Shown here: positions 59,861-64,000 of the stretch, in pieces | Position numbering within the stretch: position 1 is the first letter of the stretch | Layout: every line of letters begins with the position of its first letter | NCBI RefSeq assembly: GCF_027853335.1 | Contig: NZ_JAFEUS010000002.1 | Coordinates: 2,030,514-2,094,513, forward strand | From: Leucobacter sp. UCMA 4100 | Lineage (GTDB): Bacteria; Actinomycetota; Actinomycetes; Actinomycetales; Microbacteriaceae | Length of the DNA: 64,000 nt | Direction: 5' to 3' | Notes under the pieces: generated by a model | Told to the model about the DNA's origin: nothing | Database searches by the model: none | What the model saw: the letters and a program-made list of their open reading frames with translations, nothing else | Made by a program: the position numbers and the translations under genes

Positions 59861-60811
59861 ATGATGAAGAACCGTTTTGTTGAGAAACTCGCTGCGGCGG
59901 CTGGTTTCACCGCGCTCACGGGCGCGTTGCTGCTCGCGCCGGCCACGGCCCAGGCGGCCCCCAGCGACGTTCGGCACGCTGAACCTCGCCACACCGAGAG
60001 CCTCGCAGCATGCGACGTGACCGATGCGACGCTCAACTGGGGCACGCTCGAACGCTGGCGCGCCTACATTCAGGGCAGCATTGCTCAGGGCTCGTGGTCT
60101 GAAGACGGGAATGTCGCCTATGAACTTCCAGAATTTCGGTGGAGCGAGGGCGAAGGCATTGTCGCGGTAACCGCCGAGGCCGGCAGCGTGAACTTTGAAG
60201 GCACGGTCGCGTTTGAGGGGCACGATGGGCTGCTGAACGTGACACTTGGTAACCCGACGCTCGAGATCGTTGACCCGACCGAGGCCTACCTGTTGCTTGA
60301 CCTCTCGTCGACGAAGCAGAGCGGCGAGCCCGACATTGAAGTGAAGCAGGAGCGGGCGGTGAAGCTCGACTTCAACGCCGCAGCGGGCAAGGTCGAGGGC
60401 AATACCCTGACCTTCAACGCGCTCGAAGGTCAGCTGACCGCCGAGGGAGCCGCCGCGTTTGGTGGTTTTTACTCAGCAGGCGAGCAGGTCGACCCCGTGA
60501 CCGTCACGATGAGCACTGGCGACTCTGGCTGCTCATTCGTGGCCAGCGATGAAGAGCCCGTTCCGGCGCCGTTGCCCGAAGAAGATGATGCGGCAGACCA
60601 GCAAGAGCCGGTCGACGAGGGCAACGACTCTGCCGAAAATGAGGCTGACTTTCCGTGGTTGCCCGTGGTCATCGGCGGAGTCGCGCTGCTCGTGATTCTT
60701 GGCGCTGGCATCATGCTGTTTACCGGCCGCAAGAAAACTGAGCCGAGTGCGTCAGAGCCCGGTGGCGACGCCGATGATGCTGAGACATCGCAGGGTCACG
60801 GTAACGAGTAA
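59861..60811 (+). CDS. Single HtaA-domain heme-binding membrane-anchored protein
   Basis: 316 residues from ATG at 59861 with AGGA before it. A signal peptide (cleavage near APATAQA) is followed by one HtaA domain (about 50-225) with the conserved Tyr in WRAYIQG, His in FEGHDGLLN and Tyr in GGFYSAGEQ. An acidic, Pro/Glu/Asp-rich stalk leads to one membrane helix (LPVVIGGVALLVILGAGIML) and a short acidic cytoplasmic tail. It resembles HtaB/HtaC of corynebacteria and probably relays heme from the larger HtaA protein to the ABC transporter. It starts 26 bases after htaA, so one transcript is likely; a strong terminator follows. Confidence 0.85.
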   Translation: MMKNRFVEKLAAAAGFTALTGALLLAPATAQAAPSDVRHAEPRHTESLAACDVTDATLNWGTLERWRAYIQGSIAQGSWSEDGNVAYELPEFRWSEGEGIVAVTAEAGSVNFEGTVAFEGHDGLLNVTLGNPTLEIVDPTEAYLLLDLSSTKQSGEPDIEVKQERAVKLDFNAAAGKVEGNTLTFNALEGQLTAEGAAAFGGFYSAGEQVDPVTVTMSTGDSGCSFVASDEEPVPAPLPEEDDAADQQEPVDEGNDSAENEADFPWLPVVIGGVALLVILGAGIMLFTGRKKTEPSASEPGGDADDAETSQGHGNE

Positions 60812-60819
60812 TTCCTTGC

Positions 60820-60853
60820 GCGCGGGGGCCTACGGGCCTCCGCGCTTTGCTTT
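60820..60853 (+). terminator. Terminator after the htaA operon
   Basis: GCGCGGGGGCC (60820-60830) and GGCCTCCGCGC (60835-60845) pair over 11 bp with one G-T wobble around TACG, followed by TTTGCTTTG. It lies between the convergent HtaA-type gene and hmuV and may serve both. Confidence 0.8.
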
Positions 60854-60860
60854 GCCCGAC

Positions 60861-61679
60861 CTATACTTCGCGACGAGGCAGCACGATGCCGCGCCCGGTC
60901 ACCGGGTGACGAATGACCTCAACCGGGGTCTCATACACCTCGGTGAGCAGTGACTCGGTCAGCACCGCTTCGGGGCTGCCGCAGGTGACCAGTTTGCCAG
61001 ACGAGAGCAGGGCGATACGGTCGGCGAATGAGGCTGCGAGGTTCAGGTCGTGTACCACGATGAGCACGGCATCGCCCGCATCTGCCCGCTGGCGTACGAG
61101 CTGAAGCAGCTCTTCTTGGTGACCGAGATCAAGGGCGGCGGTTGGCTCGTCGAGCATGAGCGCCCCGGTGCGGCCTGCGATGACCCTGGCGAAGGCGGTT
61201 CGAGCTCGCTCACCGCCTGAGAGGGTTGGCACGCGACGATTGCCGAGGTGCCGAATGTTTGCGGCGTCGATCGCCCAGTCAATCGCCTCGGGGTCTTCGT
61301 CTTCAAGCGGGGTGCGGCGCCATGGCGCACGGCCCATTTCGACGACCTGGTGCACGGTAAACGGAAACAGCACTTGGTTGTCTTGTAAGAGCACGCTGCG
61401 ACGGCGTGAGAGCTCGCGCAGGTTCCACTGCGTGAGCGGCTGCCCAGTAAATCGTACCTCGCCACCGTCGGGAGGTAGGTCGCCAGAGAGGGCCGCCATG
61501 AGCGTTGACTTGCCGGCTCCATTGGGGCCGAGCAGCGCGAGAATCTCGCCGGCCCTGAGATCAATCGATACCTCGTCGAGCAGCTTTCTGCCACCACGTT
61601 CGACGGTGATATCGACAGCCTCGAATACGGGGGTTCCCGCCGGCTGGGGCGTCGGTGCGATGAAGTGTTTCGCGTTCAT
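60861..61679 (-). CDS. hmuV: Heme ABC transporter ATPase
   Basis: 272 residues from ATG at 61679, 2 bases after the permease stop. Walker A GPNGAGKST at 51-59, signature LSGGERARTAFAR, Walker B GALMLDEPTAALD and VVHDLNLA with the switch histidine are all intact. The sequence LQDNQVLFPFTVHQVVEMGR after the Q-loop is typical of HmuV proteins. Together with HmuU it imports heme (or a related iron chelate) into the cytoplasm. Context with HtaA-domain proteins favours heme. Confidence 0.9.
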   Translation of the reverse strand: MNAKHFIAPTPQPAGTPVFEAVDITVERGGRKLLDEVSIDLRAGEILALLGPNGAGKSTLMAALSGDLPPDGGEVRFTGQPLTQWNLRELSRRRSVLLQDNQVLFPFTVHQVVEMGRAPWRRTPLEDEDPEAIDWAIDAANIRHLGNRRVPTLSGGERARTAFARVIAGRTGALMLDEPTAALDLGHQEELLQLVRQRADAGDAVLIVVHDLNLAASFADRIALLSSGKLVTCGSPEAVLTESLLTEVYETPVEVIRHPVTGRGIVLPRREV

Positions 61680-61681
61680 GA

Positions 61682-62746
61682 TTAGCCCCAACCTCCCGAG
61701 CGCTTGCGGGTCGTGCGCAGCAGCCAGAAGAAGAACGGGCCGCCGACGAGACCGGTAAGCATGCCGATTGGCAGGTCGGCCATGGGCACGACGGTTCGAG
61801 CGGCAAGGTCGGCGAGGGTCATGAGAATTGCGCCACCGAGCATCGAAGCCCACACGAGCGGACGGTGCGCGGGGCCCAAGATCATGCGCATGAGGTGCGG
61901 CACGACAAGGCCAACGAACGAGATCACGCCGGCGAACGCGACCGAGACGCCAACGAGCAGAGCGACGAGCACGATGACGCCGACGCGCAGCATTTCGACG
62001 TTCACACCGAGGTGCCTTGCGTTACGCTCGCCGAGCGCGAGCAGGTCAAGCTTGTGCGCGATGAGGAGTGCCACGACAATGCCGGCGAAGATCACGGGAG
62101 CAACAACGCTCACCTGATCCCAGCGGCTGCCTGAGAGCGAGCCGAGCTGCCAGAACACGATCTCTTCGCGCGACTGCGTGTCGCCGAGAAAGGTGAGCAG
62201 GGCGATGCCCGCGCCAGCGACGGCGTTCACGGCAATACCGGTGAGCACGAGGGTGACGACCTCGGTCTTGCCCTCAGAACGGCTCATTGAATAGACGAGA
62301 AAGGTGGCCGCGAGGCCCGCCAGAAAGGCGAATACTGCGGTGCTCCAGCTGCCAAAGGCGGTGAAGCCAAACACGATCGAGATGCCTGCACCGAGGGCCG
62401 CTCCCGACGAAATGCCAATGACTCCTGGCTCTGCGAGCGGGTTACCAAACACCGCCTGCATCAGCAGGCCCGATACAGCGAGGCCTGCGCCAACGAGCGC
62501 GGCCATGGCAACGCGAGGAAAGCGGATCGCCCAGAGCGTCTCATCGGCCATTGGCGTCGCAGGCTCAGCAAACCAGTCGAGTCCGACTTTACTGAAGAGC
62601 GACCCGAGTACCTCAGAGGGTGGAATGGGCAACTGGCCCACGCCTGCCGAGATGAGAAGCGTGATGATGAGTACCGCCCAGAGCGCGACAAAAAGAAGCG
62701 TCGATACGGCCCTGCGGCCACGCATTGAAGCTGTCTGATCTTGCAT
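61682..62746 (-). CDS. hmuU: Heme ABC transporter permease (FecCD family)
   Basis: 354 residues from ATG at 62746; no good ribosome-binding site is seen, and ATG at 62725 is an alternative. About ten helices with IRFPRVAMAALVGAGLAVSG, GNPLAEPGVIGISSGAALGA and the coupling block LGERNARHLGVNVEMLR followed by FAGVISFVGLVVPHLMR. It is the channel for heme delivered by HmuT and is translated just before HmuV. The divergent hmuT gene shares its promoter region, where a DtxR-type box lies. Confidence 0.9.
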   Translation of the reverse strand: MQDQTASMRGRRAVSTLLFVALWAVLIITLLISAGVGQLPIPPSEVLGSLFSKVGLDWFAEPATPMADETLWAIRFPRVAMAALVGAGLAVSGLLMQAVFGNPLAEPGVIGISSGAALGAGISIVFGFTAFGSWSTAVFAFLAGLAATFLVYSMSRSEGKTEVVTLVLTGIAVNAVAGAGIALLTFLGDTQSREEIVFWQLGSLSGSRWDQVSVVAPVIFAGIVVALLIAHKLDLLALGERNARHLGVNVEMLRVGVIVLVALLVGVSVAFAGVISFVGLVVPHLMRMILGPAHRPLVWASMLGGAILMTLADLAARTVVPMADLPIGMLTGLVGGPFFFWLLRTTRKRSGGWG

Positions 62747-62808
62747 GTGGGTGCATGAGCTTTCTACACTGTGGGGCGCCAGGAAACGGAAGTCTGGCAC
62801 ACAGTATC

Positions 62809-62827
62809 TTAGGGTAGGCTAACTCCT
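62809..62827. promoter_or_regulatory. DtxR-type iron box between hmuU and hmuT
   Basis: TTAGGGTAGGCTAACTCCT matches 14 of 19 consensus positions, with the left half almost perfect. It overlaps the end of a TATCTT -10 box (62805-62810) for hmuT and lies 62 bases upstream of hmuU. A bulged inverted repeat, GTGTGAGTC with GACTCCCACAC, follows at 62835-62858. Confidence 0.65.
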
Positions 62828-62882
62828 CGTACCTGTGTGAGTCTATCGACTCCCACACTGCTGAGGGGAGAAGCACCGAGTA

Positions 62883-64000
62883 ATGAACAGAACACGACAC
62901 AAACCGCTTGTTCGTTCTGCAGCTCTGCTCGTGGCCGTCTCGATGCTCTTGACCGGCTGCCAGGGCGCACAGTCTGGCAACACCGGTGGCAAAGAGACGC
63001 AAACGGTTGAGCTGGCGCCGCTCAGTGAACTCACCCCCGTTGACGACCCTCGTGCGGTCGTCGGCCCCACGCATGTGCAGGTCGGTGGGCCCTCGTTCGA
63101 GACCCCGAGCGAAGCGGCTGAGCCCGACCTCCCAGCGACGGTTCTCTCGAAAGATCTCGACGGTAAAACCCCAGAAGTCACCGTCACCGATACCTCTCGC
63201 ATCATCGCGCTCTCGATTACCGGGACGCTCGCCGATTACGTCGTGGCCCTCGGCCTCGGCGATAACCTCGTCGGCAAAGACACTGCGACGAGCGCCCCCG
63301 GTACCGAAGACCTCCCGCTGGTAACGGGCTCGGGTCACGTGGTCAACGTCGAGGGTGTGCTCGGTCTCGAGCCCACGGTCGTGCTGACTGACGGTTCGCT
63401 CGGCCCCGATGACGTCGTGCGCATTCAGCTGCGTCAGGCGGGCGTTGAAGTCGTTGCGGTCGATCGCATTACCGACTTCGAGTCGAGCTATCAGGCCGCC
63501 CGCGATGTCGGTGCGGCTTTGGGGCTTGCCGAGGCGGGTGAGCAGCTTGCCGACGCTATTGAGCTGTCGATTGACGACAAAGTTACCGAGATTCAGCAGA
63601 CCGTGAAGCCCGCTGACGCAGAGCGTTTGCCGCGGGTTGTCTTTTTATACCTGCGCGGATCAAAGGTCTACTACATGTTCGGTGAAGGCAGCGGGATCGA
63701 TACGCTGCTGAACGCTGTCGGTGCAGTCGATATTGCGACCGAGCAAGGCTGGAAGGGTGAGAAGCAGGTTACTCCTGAGGCCCTGGTCGCGATGGATCCC
63801 GACGCGATACTCGTCATGTCGAAGGGGCTCGAGTCGGTTGGCGGCGTTGATTCCCTCATTGCCGACCTCTCGGGGGTCGCGCAAACGAAAGCCGGCAAGA
63901 ACCGTCGCATCATTGACGTCGACGACACCCTGGTGCTCGCGGGAGGTACCCGAACGGCCGATGTGCTCGACGGCCTCGCACGAGCGCTGTACGCGCCAGA
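62883..64000 (+). CDS. hmuT: Heme-binding lipoprotein of the HmuTUV transporter (3' truncated)
   Basis: The frame opens with ATG at 62883 and is still open at the window end (372 codons seen). The signal peptide ends in the lipobox LLTGC with Cys26 for lipidation. After a linker of about 70 residues the class III binding-protein fold begins (TDTSRIIALSITGTLADYVV), with GTEDLPLVTGSGHVVNVEGV and the hinge helix, and a second lobe containing VVFLYLRGSKVYYMFGEG and the VAMDPDAILVMSKGLES block. It binds heme on the outer face of the membrane for HmuU. It is split from hmuUV by divergent transcription, unlike the hmuTUV order in corynebacteria. Confidence 0.9.
   Translation, partial: MNRTRHKPLVRSAALLVAVSMLLTGCQGAQSGNTGGKETQTVELAPLSELTPVDDPRAVVGPTHVQVGGPSFETPSEAAEPDLPATVLSKDLDGKTPEVTVTDTSRIIALSITGTLADYVVALGLGDNLVGKDTATSAPGTEDLPLVTGSGHVVNVEGVLGLEPTVVLTDGSLGPDDVVRIQLRQAGVEVVAVDRITDFESSYQAARDVGAALGLAEAGEQLADAIELSIDDKVTEIQQTVKPADAERLPRVVFLYLRGSKVYYMFGEGSGIDTLLNAVGAVDIATEQGWKGEKQVTPEALVAMDPDAILVMSKGLESVGGVDSLIADLSGVAQTKAGKNRRIIDVDDTLVLAGGTRTADVLDGLARALYAP

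Overview
The window reads as chromosomal DNA of a high-GC Gram-positive actinobacterium. The grounds are strong G/C preference at third codon positions, many GTG starts, stop/start overlaps of the GTGA and ATGA type, -10 boxes placed 6-7 bases before start codons (leaderless mRNAs), DtxR/IdeR-type iron boxes, HtaA-domain surface proteins and a meso-diaminopimelate dehydrogenase. A Micrococcales member, possibly Microbacteriaceae (Leucobacter-like), is my inference; no rRNA or phylogenetic marker here settles it. I saw no insertion sequence, prophage or CRISPR array.

Region 1 (1-8018) is a siderophore import operon: the end of a binding protein, two FecCD permeases, their ATPase, a two-gene exporter-fold ABC transporter of the IrtAB kind and a siderophore-interacting flavoprotein. 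Region 2 (8019-17428) is transport and regulation: two hairpin repeats, an MFS pump with a divergent TetR regulator, a two-component system, a second TetR with a perfect palindromic operator in front of a frameshifted MFS gene, a DHA2-type MFS gene preceded by a possible leader peptide, and a TSUP permease. Region 3 (17512-28637) is mixed: AraC regulators, an alpha/beta hydrolase, a small membrane protein, a divergent tRNA-Cys-like gene, a flavin reductase/MarR pair, a second YidC, an iron-boxed second SIP protein and several membrane proteins.

Region 4 (28754-41572) is housekeeping and lipid metabolism: DEAD-box helicase, glycerophosphodiesterase, metallo-beta-lactamase-fold hydrolase, a second leader-preceded DHA2 MFS gene, AhpD-like and HAD proteins, a lipid-kinase-like protein, Ddh, a long acyl-CoA dehydrogenase and a fatty-acyl-CoA ligase. 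Region 5 (41701-50940) is a peptide-type ABC importer with redox partners (CMD/alkylhydroperoxidase fusion, SDR, large FAD protein). Region 6 (51059-56799) is a methionine operon: metE, a core-MetE paralog, metF and metY.

Regions 5 and 6 share a short palindromic motif (consensus TTATRTGAGWCATAA) in front of 41701, in the divergent 45633/45804 promoter region and in front of metE. This suggests one regulator controls both, and that the ABC/redox system supplies or processes a sulfur compound. Region 7 (57033-64000) is a heme acquisition locus: two HtaA-domain surface proteins, HmuV, HmuU and the divergent HmuT lipoprotein (cut by the window edge), with DtxR-like boxes at both promoters.
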